A stretch of 64,000 nucleotides of DNA from Streptomyces drozdowiczii (GTDB lineage Bacteria > Actinomycetota > Actinomycetes > Streptomycetales > Streptomycetaceae): positions 248,001 to 312,000 of the forward strand of contig NZ_CP098740.1 of assembly GCF_026167665.1 (NCBI RefSeq), read 5' to 3'. Under the pieces are notes generated by a model. It saw only the letters and a program-made list of their open reading frames with translations, did not search any database and had not been told where the DNA came from. Each line of letters starts with the position of its first letter. Within the stretch, counting starts at the first letter, position 1. Shown here piece after piece: positions 8,024 through 15,090 of this stretch. A program made the translations under genes and the position numbers.

Positions 8024-8896
8024 TCAGTCGTCGAAGCCGGTGGAGCGGCTGACCTTCTCCCAGGCGAGCGTTTCGGCGCGGGAGGCGTCGAGCGCGCCGA
8101 GCACGGCGTCCGTCGCGTCGTTGCCGAGCGGCAGCCGCAGCGGGGTGTCCTCGGCGGCCAGCGCGGTCAGGATGGCAGCGGCGGCCTTGGCCGGGTCGCC
8201 CTCCTGCTTGCCGTCCGACTCGGGCAGGCCGCTGCGGACCGGGCCGACGGAGTCCGCATAGGCGTCGAGGGGCGCGGACTGGCGCAGGGCGCCGCCCCCC
8301 GCGAAACCGGTACGGAAGGAGCCGGGTTCGACGATCAGGACCTTGATGCCGTGCGGGGCCACCTCGGCGGCCAGCGCCTCGGACAGGCCTTCCAGGGCGA
8401 ACTTCGTCGCGGAGTAGCCGCCGACGCCGGGGAAGGTGAACCGGCCGCCCATGCTGCTCATCTGGACCACGGCGCCCGAACCGTTGCGGCGCATGTGCGG
8501 CAGCACGGCCCGGACCAGGGCCGCGGGACCGAAGAAGTGGAGGTCCATGAGGTCGCGCAGCTCTCGGTCGGTGGTCTCCTCGACCGCGCCGACGAGCCCC
8601 ATGCCCGCGTTGTTCACGAGCACGTCGATCCGCCCGTACCAGAGCACGGTGTCCGCGACGACGTCGGCGATGCGGGCGGTGTCGGTGACGTCGAGTTGGA
8701 CGGCGACCGCGCGGTCGGGGTGTGCGGCGACGAGGGCGTCGAGCGCCTCGGGCCTGCGGGCCGTGGCGACGACCGTGTCCCCGGCGGCGAGGGCGGCCTC
8801 GGCGATGGACCGGCCGAAGCCGGAAGAGGCGCCGGTGATCAGCCAGACGCGGCCCTGGGCCTTGTCGCGGGCGGGGGTGGCGGGTGCGGTGTTCAT
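8024..8896 (-). CDS. Short-chain dehydrogenase/reductase
   Basis: 290-residue classical SDR. N-terminal Rossmann motif TGASSGFG (TGxxxGxG) binds NAD(P); NNAG follows in VLVNNAGMG; catalytic Ser in QMSSMGG and YxxxK in GGYSATKFAL complete the active site. It ends with an extended C-terminal region seen in 280-300-residue SDRs. The start ATG 8896 has CGGAG 6 bases upstream. It is divergent from a LysR regulator with a LysR-type site between them, so it is the probable regulated target. The carbonyl substrate is unknown. Confidence 0.92.
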   Translation of the reverse strand: MNTAPATPARDKAQGRVWLITGASSGFGRSIAEAALAAGDTVVATARRPEALDALVAAHPDRAVAVQLDVTDTARIADVVADTVLWYGRIDVLVNNAGMGLVGAVEETTDRELRDLMDLHFFGPAALVRAVLPHMRRNGSGAVVQMSSMGGRFTFPGVGGYSATKFALEGLSEALAAEVAPHGIKVLIVEPGSFRTGFAGGGALRQSAPLDAYADSVGPVRSGLPESDGKQEGDPAKAAAAILTALAAEDTPLRLPLGNDATDAVLGALDASRAETLAWEKVSRSTGFDD

Positions 8897-8987
8897 GTCC
8901 AACTCCGTTTTTCTGTCGGCGCGTTGCGGTGATCCATTTATGTCACCCGCGCCCATGAACGGTCCAAGACATGGATTCTCCGGAGCG

Positions 8988-9002
8988 ATAAAGACGACTT
9001 AT
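8988..9002. promoter_or_regulatory. LysR-type operator (T-N11-A)
   Basis: ATAA-N7-TTAT is a perfect interrupted dyad fitting the T-N11-A rule. It lies in the 115-base region between the divergent SDR and lysR genes, ending 9 bases before the lysR start. This fits autoregulation plus control of the SDR. Confidence 0.7.
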
Positions 9003-9011
9003 GATCGCGCC

Positions 9012-9896
9012 ATGGAACTGCGCCAGCTGCACTACCTCACGGTGATAGCCGAGGAGGAGAACCTGGGCCGGGCCGCCCGCAGGCTCTTCGTCAGCCAGCC
9101 GGCTCTCTCGTACGCGCTCAAGAGTCTGGAGGCGGAACTCGGCGTGAAGCTGTTCGACCGCCACGCGGGCGGGGTCTCGGCCACCCCGGCGGGGCGCGAT
9201 GTGATCGCCGAGGCGCTGCTCACCGTACGCCAGGCCGAGCGGGTGACCGCGGCGGCCGAGCGGCACACGCGGGGCGAGACGGGTGTGCTGCGGGTGGGGT
9301 TCGAGGCGAGCGGGGCGGGCGAACTGACCACCAGGGCGCGGGCGGAGTTCGCCCGCCTCCATCCCGGGGTGCGGGTGGCGCCCAAGCGGTACGACTGGGG
9401 TCAGGAGGCCGACGCGCTGCGGGACGGTCTCACCGACGTGGCGTTCGTCTGGCTGCCCAACGACCTGACCGGGCTGACGTACGAGGCGGTGCACAGCGAG
9501 CCCCGCGTCGTCGGCCTGCCCACGGCGCATCCGCTGGCGGCCCGCGACGGCGTCTCCATCCTCGATGTCAAGGACGAACCCCTGCTGTGGACCCGGCGGG
9601 CGCCCCGGCAATGGGTGGACTGGTGGGCCGTCAACCCGCGCCCCGACGGGTCGGCCCCGGTCTGGGGGCCGACCAACGACAACGTCGAGGAGATGCTGGA
9701 GCAGGTGGCGCAGGGGTCCGCGATCTGCTTCGCCCCCGAGAGCATGGCCCGCTACTACGCCCGCCCCGATCTGTCCTGGGTGCCGCTCACCGATGTCGAG
9801 CCACTGCGCGTGGTCCTGGCCTGGGCGGACGGCGCGGACACCGCACTGGTACGGGGCTTCGCCCGTGTGGTGCGGCAGCTCGCCTCGGAGGCGTAA
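9012..9896 (+). CDS. LysR family transcriptional regulator
   Basis: 294 residues. The N-terminal HTH is classic: MELRQLHYLTVIAEEENLGRAARRLFVSQPALSYALKSLE, shown here only as its outline (LRQLHYL, GRAARRLFVSQPALS, ELGVKLFDR). A C-terminal type 2 periplasmic-binding-like effector domain follows from about residue 90. Start ATG 9012. It is divergent from the SDR gene, with a T-N11-A box next to its own start. Confidence 0.93.
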   Translation: MELRQLHYLTVIAEEENLGRAARRLFVSQPALSYALKSLEAELGVKLFDRHAGGVSATPAGRDVIAEALLTVRQAERVTAAAERHTRGETGVLRVGFEASGAGELTTRARAEFARLHPGVRVAPKRYDWGQEADALRDGLTDVAFVWLPNDLTGLTYEAVHSEPRVVGLPTAHPLAARDGVSILDVKDEPLLWTRRAPRQWVDWWAVNPRPDGSAPVWGPTNDNVEEMLEQVAQGSAICFAPESMARYYARPDLSWVPLTDVEPLRVVLAWADGADTALVRGFARVVRQLASEA

Positions 9897-9900
9897 GCGC

Positions 9901-11268
9901 TCATTCCGCCGCGGGGGCGTCCTCCGGGGCGGCCGGCAGGCTGTCCATGAAGGAGCTGACGGAGAACACCGCGTTCCCCGCTCCGGGCGGGCCGTAACCG
10001 GGGGGCGAGGTGAGCCCGAACTCCTCCATCGTCGCGCGGTAGGACTGCAGGAGCCGGATGTGGTACTCCAGCGGCGCCCCGTCCGGGTTGGTCTTGCCGA
10101 GCGGGGTCGTCGGCTCCGGGCACCAGGTGGTGAAACGCGGGGTGATGCCGTGCGACATGAAGAAGCGCAGGCCCTCGGTGGTCGAGTCGATGGCCTCCTT
10201 CACCGTGGTGAAACCGAACGGCTCGGCCATCTCGACACCGGCCACGAAGTTCGGGATGACGTTGCGGGCGCCGAAGACGTCCGCGGAGTCCAGGATGCGG
10301 CGGTGCCACTCGTCACGGCCGACGTACCGCTCCTTGCCGGGGCAGTACAGCTCGAAGAGGCGCCGGTCCCACACCTCGTAGTTGGGGTGGTAGATCTGCA
10401 CCCCGTAGTCGTGGAAGCGCTGGACGTCTGCCTTGGGCAGGGCCTGGGCGACGACCTTCCCGATCCAGCGGCCCGGGAAACGCTCCTCGATGGCCTTGGC
10501 GTACTGGCCGTAGAAGTCGGCCTCGTCCCGGCCGCCGATGTGCGAGGTGATGGCGCCGCCGGTGAGGGTGTACGCGGTGGAGGTCTTCGCCGTGTCGTAC
10601 CGGTCGATGATCTCCAGCGCCTCCAGCACCTCCTCGACGGGCTTCACCCCGGTGTACGGGCGGCCCGCCGCCTTGTGCTGGCGCCAGTTGTGGTTGATGT
10701 CGCAGTACTGGCACTCCTCCTTCGCGCCGAAGTACTGGCAGACGCGGAAGACGGTGAGGTAGACGAGGTAGCCCCACTGGATGGTCGGGGCCACCTCCAT
10801 CACGGACTTCCCGTTGGCGAGCGTGTGCCGGTAGTAGTCGGGCATCGGCGGCAGCCCGACGTCGGAGATGCGCCTGCCGTCGAGGTAGAGCCCGAGCATC
10901 CCGTCCGCGTCCGCCGCGACACGGTACGGGGAGGCGGGGTTGACGCGCACGGAGACGACGGTGCGCCGCAGCTCGTACGGGCCGCCGGTGAGCACGATCT
11001 CCTCCGGCGGGCGGCGCAGGGCGGCCGCGCCCAGCTCGGGCAGGGTGCCGTGGTCGAAGGAGAAGATGAAGTACGACTTCGGCTTGACGTCGCCGCCCTC
11101 GTTGTCGCTGAGCGCGGACTCGTCGAAGGCGACGCCGCCGCGCAGCAGGTCCTCCTTGATGACGGCCTCACGCGGCACGTCCGGGAACTGCTCCATCAGC
11201 AGTTCGACGAGTCGGGTGCGGTCTGCGGTGCCGGGCTCGGTGCGGTCGGGATCGGTGCGGCTGGGCAT
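9901..11268 (-). CDS. Radical SAM protein with atypical cysteine spacing
   Basis: 455 residues, highly conserved-looking but not assignable to a named pathway. The putative [4Fe-4S] motif is VCQYFGAKEECQYCD, i.e. C-X8-C-X2-C rather than the canonical C-X3-C-X2-C. A GG motif (TLTGGAITS) and a C-terminal FTTWCPEPTTPLG segment with a further Cys follow. A TIM-barrel-like radical SAM domain probably spans residues 140-390. The start ATG 11268 has AGGAG 7 bases upstream. The product would be a radical-based cytoplasmic enzyme; its substrate is unknown. Divergent from an SRPBCC protein, convergent with lysR (4 bases apart). Confidence 0.78.
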   Translation of the reverse strand: MPSRTDPDRTEPGTADRTRLVELLMEQFPDVPREAVIKEDLLRGGVAFDESALSDNEGGDVKPKSYFIFSFDHGTLPELGAAALRRPPEEIVLTGGPYELRRTVVSVRVNPASPYRVAADADGMLGLYLDGRRISDVGLPPMPDYYRHTLANGKSVMEVAPTIQWGYLVYLTVFRVCQYFGAKEECQYCDINHNWRQHKAAGRPYTGVKPVEEVLEALEIIDRYDTAKTSTAYTLTGGAITSHIGGRDEADFYGQYAKAIEERFPGRWIGKVVAQALPKADVQRFHDYGVQIYHPNYEVWDRRLFELYCPGKERYVGRDEWHRRILDSADVFGARNVIPNFVAGVEMAEPFGFTTVKEAIDSTTEGLRFFMSHGITPRFTTWCPEPTTPLGKTNPDGAPLEYHIRLLQSYRATMEEFGLTSPPGYGPPGAGNAVFSVSSFMDSLPAAPEDAPAAE

Positions 11269-11390
11269 GTGCGGGCTCCTCGGTCGGTCGTCGGCGTGTT
11301 CCGGATGCGACGTCTGTGCAACGAACCACGGCCGCGGGGCGTTCTCTTCCCGGCTGCCGGATGCGTCACTCCCCGCCTCCGAATCCTATG

Positions 11391-11400
11391 TGACCGGTCA
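11391..11400. promoter_or_regulatory. Palindrome TGACCGGTCA, possible TetR-type half operator
   Basis: A perfect 10-bp palindrome in the 220-base divergent region between the radical SAM and SRPBCC genes, followed by GTAA. TetR-family operators often have this core with longer arms. Here symmetry stops at ten bases and no tetR gene is adjacent. Confidence 0.35.
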
Positions 11401-11488
11401 GTAAGGTGTGGGGGCGGGAGCCCGTCGGCCGTGCGGCCGGTCCGACGCCCGCTGGTGACCGCCGCCGGCCGCGGAACGGAAGTGCTCC

Positions 11489-12001
11489 ATGCCCCGCACC
11501 ATGTCCGTGTCGGACAGCATCGTCGTGCACACCGGACCGCTGGAGGTGTACGCCCGGCTGAGCGATCCCACGGCGATGGGCCGCTGGAGCCCGGAGAACC
11601 TGGGCGCGCGGGTGCGCGGTGAGCGCCGGGAGGCGTACGTCGGCATGGTCTTCGACGGCCGCAACAAGCGGGGGCCGGTGAGCTGGACGACACGGTGCAC
11701 GGTGACGGCGGCCGATCCGGGGCGGCGGTTCGCGTTCCGGGTCCATGCGATCGGTGCGCGGCGGCCGTTGCTGCGCGGGCCGATCGCCACATGGGAGTAC
11801 CGCTTCGAGGCGGTGGAGGGCGGCACCCGGGTCACGGAGATCTGGACGGACGACCGCCGCGCCTGGCCGGACGTCGTGGCGAATGCCTTCGACCGGGTGG
11901 CCACGCGGGGGCACACCTTCGCCGTGTTCCAGCGCCGGAACATCCGCACCACGCTCGAACGCCTCAAGGCGGCGCTGGAGTCCTCGTCCCCGGACGCCTG
12001 A
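11489..12001 (+). CDS. SRPBCC (START-like/polyketide cyclase-type) family protein
   Basis: 170 residues with the helix-grip layout of SRPBCC proteins: TGPLEVYARLSDPTAMGRWSPE near the N-terminus, beta strands through WTTRCTVTAADPGRRFAFRV and TWEYRFEAVEGGTRVTEIW, then a long C-terminal helix RNIRTTLERLKAALE. The fold binds hydrophobic ligands. The start ATG 11489 has GGAAG 6 bases upstream. Ligand and role are unknown. It is divergent from the radical SAM gene. Confidence 0.83.
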   Translation: MPRTMSVSDSIVVHTGPLEVYARLSDPTAMGRWSPENLGARVRGERREAYVGMVFDGRNKRGPVSWTTRCTVTAADPGRRFAFRVHAIGARRPLLRGPIATWEYRFEAVEGGTRVTEIWTDDRRAWPDVVANAFDRVATRGHTFAVFQRRNIRTTLERLKAALESSSPDA

Positions 12002-12005
12002 CGGA

Positions 12006-12860
12006 TCACGCCGTCCAGTGCGCGGGGCGGCCGAGCGACGCCGGGAGCCGGGTGGTGCCGCTCCCCCGGGCCGCGTTGACCTGCGCCTGGGTCAGGAACA
12101 GCGCCCCGGTGAGGTCGGCGCCGGACAGGTCCGCGTCCCGGAAGTCCGCGCCGATGAGGTCCGCGAGGCGCAGGTCGGCGCCGCCGAGGTCCGCCGCGAT
12201 GAGGTAGGCGCCGCGCAGATCGGCGCCCCGCAGGTCCGCCTTCCCGAGCCGGGCGCCCATGAGGTCGCCGCCCCGGTGGCTGCGCTTCTTGCGGCCCGGG
12301 GCCGTGGCGCGCACGAGTTCGCTCACGCGTCCGAGGAGCACGGCGACCTCGCCCCGGTGGGCGGCCACATCGAGCTCGGCCAGGGCGGCGGCGTCGAGGC
12401 GGGTCAGGGCTTCGGTCGCTTCGAGGGTGCGCCGGATCTCGCCGCGCAGGGAGCGGGCGGGGGCCAGGGTGGCCGCCTCCGTCAGGTACCAGAGCAGTTC
12501 GTGGAGTTGCCGGACGACCGGGAAGACCTCGAACATCCGCTGCGCGGTCTCCGGTGCGGCGCGCCAGTCCCGGCCGCCGAAGATCTCCACCGACACCTTC
12601 TGACCGGCCCCGAAGCAGTCGTAGACGGTGCAGCCGGGGAACCCCTCGGTGCGCAGCCGGGAGTGGATGCCGCAGCGGAAATCTTCCTGAAGGTTCCGGC
12701 AGGGTGTGCCCGCCGCCTTGTTGACGGCGAAGTCGGCGGAGCGGGTGAGCGTCAGCGCGACGCAGCACAGGGCGAAGCAGCTGCCGCAGTCGGCGCGCAG
12801 GGCGTCACGGCCGTCGCCGCCCCGTCGTTCGGTGCCGGAGGGCCGGTCGGTGTCGGGCAC
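12006..12860 (-). CDS. Pentapeptide-repeat protein with Cys-rich N-terminal domain
   Basis: 284 residues from GTG 12860. The N-terminal half has many cysteines (CGSCFALCC, GTPCRNLQEDFRCGIH, GCTVYDCFG), suggesting a metal-binding or disulfide domain. A helical middle follows. The C-terminal part, about residues 200-265, holds roughly a dozen A(D/N)LXX pentapeptides (ADLRGADLRGAYLIAADL and onward), which fold as a right-handed quadrilateral beta-helix. The N-terminus is also seen in other actinobacterial pentapeptide proteins. A molecular role is not known; DNA mimicry is known only for some members of the fold. Confidence 0.82.
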   Translation of the reverse strand: MPDTDRPSGTERRGGDGRDALRADCGSCFALCCVALTLTRSADFAVNKAAGTPCRNLQEDFRCGIHSRLRTEGFPGCTVYDCFGAGQKVSVEIFGGRDWRAAPETAQRMFEVFPVVRQLHELLWYLTEAATLAPARSLRGEIRRTLEATEALTRLDAAALAELDVAAHRGEVAVLLGRVSELVRATAPGRKKRSHRGGDLMGARLGKADLRGADLRGAYLIAADLGGADLRLADLIGADFRDADLSGADLTGALFLTQAQVNAARGSGTTRLPASLGRPAHWTA

Positions 12861-12995
12861 AGGGGTGGATCCTTCGGAGCGCGATGTTGACGAGCAGCAC
12901 CGGAGCCTATCGGCTTCGCGTCGGTCGGCCGTTGTCGGTGGGGCGGCGCACACTGGCAGCAGTGCTGTACGGGGACGGGACGGAGGGCGTCGCGG

Positions 12996-13481
12996 ATGGG
13001 CGGCGAGGAGGAGAGCGGGTTCGAACCGGCGACCGGGGACGGCCCGCCGGCACCCGGGGACGCGGCGGCGCGCGCCGCTTCGGTGCGGTCGGCGTGGGCC
13101 GGGTTGGTGCAGATCAGGCGGCTGGCGAACAGCGGCAGGTCCGACCCGGAGTCGGTGCCCGCGCCGTGGGAACTGCACCGTCCGGTACGGGCCGTGGCCC
13201 TGGCCCTGGAGGCTGCGGGGCTGCCCCCCTCGGCCGTCGGCCCGTCAGGGGAGCGCACGGGGAAGGGTTATCGGGTGACGGAGGGGGCGGCGCCGGGCAC
13301 GGTGCGAGTGGAGTGGCTGGGGCCGGCCGGAAGCGGGGCGGCGTACGAGGAGGAGAGCGAGCTGCCCCGGTGCGTGGGGGCGCTACGGGAGTTGGGGTGG
13401 ACCGCGCTGCTGTACCGGGGGCCGCGCGGTCGCCGGTTCCTGGAGGTCGAGCCGCCGGCGGGTCGGCCGGACGGCCGATAG
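12996..13481 (+). CDS. Conserved hypothetical protein
   Basis: 161 residues, start ATG 12996 with GGAGGG 8 bases upstream. The N-terminal 30 residues are acidic and Gly/Pro-rich, apparently disordered. The remainder alternates helices and strands (VRSAWAGLVQIRRL, RAVALALEAAGL, GTVRVEWLGP, LLYRGPRGRRFLEVE). No motif, membrane segment or signal peptide was recognised. Divergent from the pentapeptide gene (135 bases between). Confidence 0.7.
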   Translation: MGGEEESGFEPATGDGPPAPGDAAARAASVRSAWAGLVQIRRLANSGRSDPESVPAPWELHRPVRAVALALEAAGLPPSAVGPSGERTGKGYRVTEGAAPGTVRVEWLGPAGSGAAYEEESELPRCVGALRELGWTALLYRGPRGRRFLEVEPPAGRPDGR

Positions 13482-13570
13482 TCGCCGTGCCGTGCCGCTC
13501 GCCGGCCGCCGTTGTCAGACCCATGGGGGATGCTGGTGGAGTCCGACACCTCTGACCTGGAGATGCTGAG

Positions 13571-13798
13571 ATGCGCAAGGACGAACTCGCGGCAGCGCAG
13601 GCGTATGTCCGTTTACTGGAGGCCACCCGGGCCGCCCTCTCCGACCCGGAAGACGCCCCGGTGTACCTGCCGTTGCTCACGTCACCGATGGAGGAGGCCG
13701 ACGGGGCGCTCCGGCGAGCCGGGTTCGCGGGCAACGAGACGCGGTTCTTCGAACTGGTCGGCTCGCTCCGGCCGAGTCTGACGGGCAGCGGCCACTGA
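13571..13798 (+). CDS. Small conserved hypothetical protein
   Basis: 75 residues, mostly alpha-helical (MRKDELAAAQAYVRLLEATRAAL), acidic middle, no membrane segment. Start ATG 13571 with GGAG about 9 bases upstream. It lies 89 bases after the preceding hypothetical gene on the same strand. No function recognised. Confidence 0.62.
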   Translation: MRKDELAAAQAYVRLLEATRAALSDPEDAPVYLPLLTSPMEEADGALRRAGFAGNETRFFELVGSLRPSLTGSGH

Positions 13799-13831
13799 GG
13801 AGAGCGCCGGGGCGGTCCCGCCGGTCGTGCC

Positions 13832-14902
13832 TCAGCCGCTCACGGGGAGCGGTGCGAGGCCGAGTTCGCGGTCGCCGAGGGGCGCGAAGTGGCGGGCCAC
13901 GTCCTCGGCGGTGACCTGGGCGAGCTCGGCGGGGTGCCAGCGGGGGTCGCGGTCCTTGTCCACGATCTGGGCGCGGACGCCCTCCACCAGGTCGGGCCCG
14001 GCGAAGGCGGCGGTCGAGACGCGGTACTCCTGGTCGAGGACCGCTTCCAGCCCGCCGAGGCGGCGCGCCCGGCGCACGGCTTCGAGCGTCACCTTGAGCG
14101 AGGTGGGCGCCTTGGCCAGGATGGTCGCCGCGGCGCGTTCGGCGGCCGGGTCCCCGTGGCCGGCGAGGCGGTCCAGGATCTCCTCGACCGTGTCCGCCGC
14201 GTAGCAGGAGTCGATCCAGGCGCGGTGGGCGGCCAGCTCGCCGCCGGGGGCGGGGCGGGCGTGGTCCTCGACGGTCGCGGTGACGGCCTCGGGGGTCGTG
14301 CACTCGGCGAGCGCGGCGACGAGGGCGGCGAGCCCTTCGGCGGGCACGAAGTGGTCGGCGAGCCCGCAGAGCAGCGCGTCGGCCGCCCCGACCGCCTCGC
14401 CGGTAAGCGCGAGATGCGTACCGAGTTCGCCGGGTGCGGCCCCCAGCAGATACGTTCCGCCGACGTCCGGGACGAAGCCGATCCCGGTCTCCGGCATGGC
14501 GATGCGGGAGCGCTCCGTGACGATCCGGACGGAGCCGTGTGCGGAGACCCCGACGCCGCCGCCCATCACGATGCCGTCCATGAGGGCGACGTACGGCTTG
14601 GGGAAGCGGGCGATCCGTGCGTTGAGCAGGTACTCGTCCCGCCAGAAGTCCAGCGAGGCGGTGCCCCCGGCCAGGGCGTCGTCGCGGACGGCACGGATGT
14701 CGCCGCCGGCGCACAGGCCGCGCTCCCCCGCGCCGGTGAGCAGCACGGCGACGACGGCCTCGTCGCTCCCGGCCGCGTCGAGCGCGTCGGCCATGAGCCG
14801 CACCATGGCGTGGTCGAGCGCGTTCAGGGCGCGGGGCCGGTTGAGCGTGAGGTGTCGGACGCGTCCTTCGGTGTGCAGCAGGACGGGGTCCTCGTGGTTC
14901 AT
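13832..14902 (-). CDS. Enoyl-CoA hydratase/isomerase family, 3-hydroxyisobutyryl-CoA hydrolase-like
   Basis: 356-residue crotonase-fold enzyme. The N-terminal half carries LNRPRALNALDHAMV, the oxyanion-hole motif GLCAGGDIRAV, and GIVMGGGVGVSAHGSVRIVTE with MPETGIGFVPDVGGTYLL. The long C-terminal extension to about 350 residues and the E-TGIGFVPD segment match 3-hydroxyisobutyryl-CoA hydrolases of valine catabolism rather than 260-residue enoyl-CoA hydratases. The start ATG 14902 has GGAG 7 bases upstream. Stands alone, divergent from the SpoIIE phosphatase. Confidence 0.88.
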   Translation of the reverse strand: MNHEDPVLLHTEGRVRHLTLNRPRALNALDHAMVRLMADALDAAGSDEAVVAVLLTGAGERGLCAGGDIRAVRDDALAGGTASLDFWRDEYLLNARIARFPKPYVALMDGIVMGGGVGVSAHGSVRIVTERSRIAMPETGIGFVPDVGGTYLLGAAPGELGTHLALTGEAVGAADALLCGLADHFVPAEGLAALVAALAECTTPEAVTATVEDHARPAPGGELAAHRAWIDSCYAADTVEEILDRLAGHGDPAAERAAATILAKAPTSLKVTLEAVRRARRLGGLEAVLDQEYRVSTAAFAGPDLVEGVRAQIVDKDRDPRWHPAELAQVTAEDVARHFAPLGDRELGLAPLPVSG

Positions 14903-15090
14903 GCGCGCGCTCCGCTCAGCCCGGGTGCCGTGCCGTCCGCCGGTCGGGGGACGATCTTCCGCTGCCATTGTGCGCGGGCCCCGGTGGGGCGGGCGGTGCG
15001 GGGTGGTTCCGCTGTGGCAGGCGCGCCGGACCCGCCGGACAATTGAGGCACGCCGTACGGCGGACCCGCCGGACGATCCTCGGAGCTGGA

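Noticed and set aside
13796..13837. CTGAGG/CCTCAG pair with an inner GGCGG/CCGCC stem between convergent genes
   Set aside because: Stem is only 5-6 bp with a large loop, weaker than the other terminators, so not called.
14507..14516. GGAGCGCTCC, a LacI-type core palindrome
   Set aside because: It is inside the crotonase-family coding sequence (TERSRIAM) and not near a start. Palindromes of this size are expected by chance at this GC.
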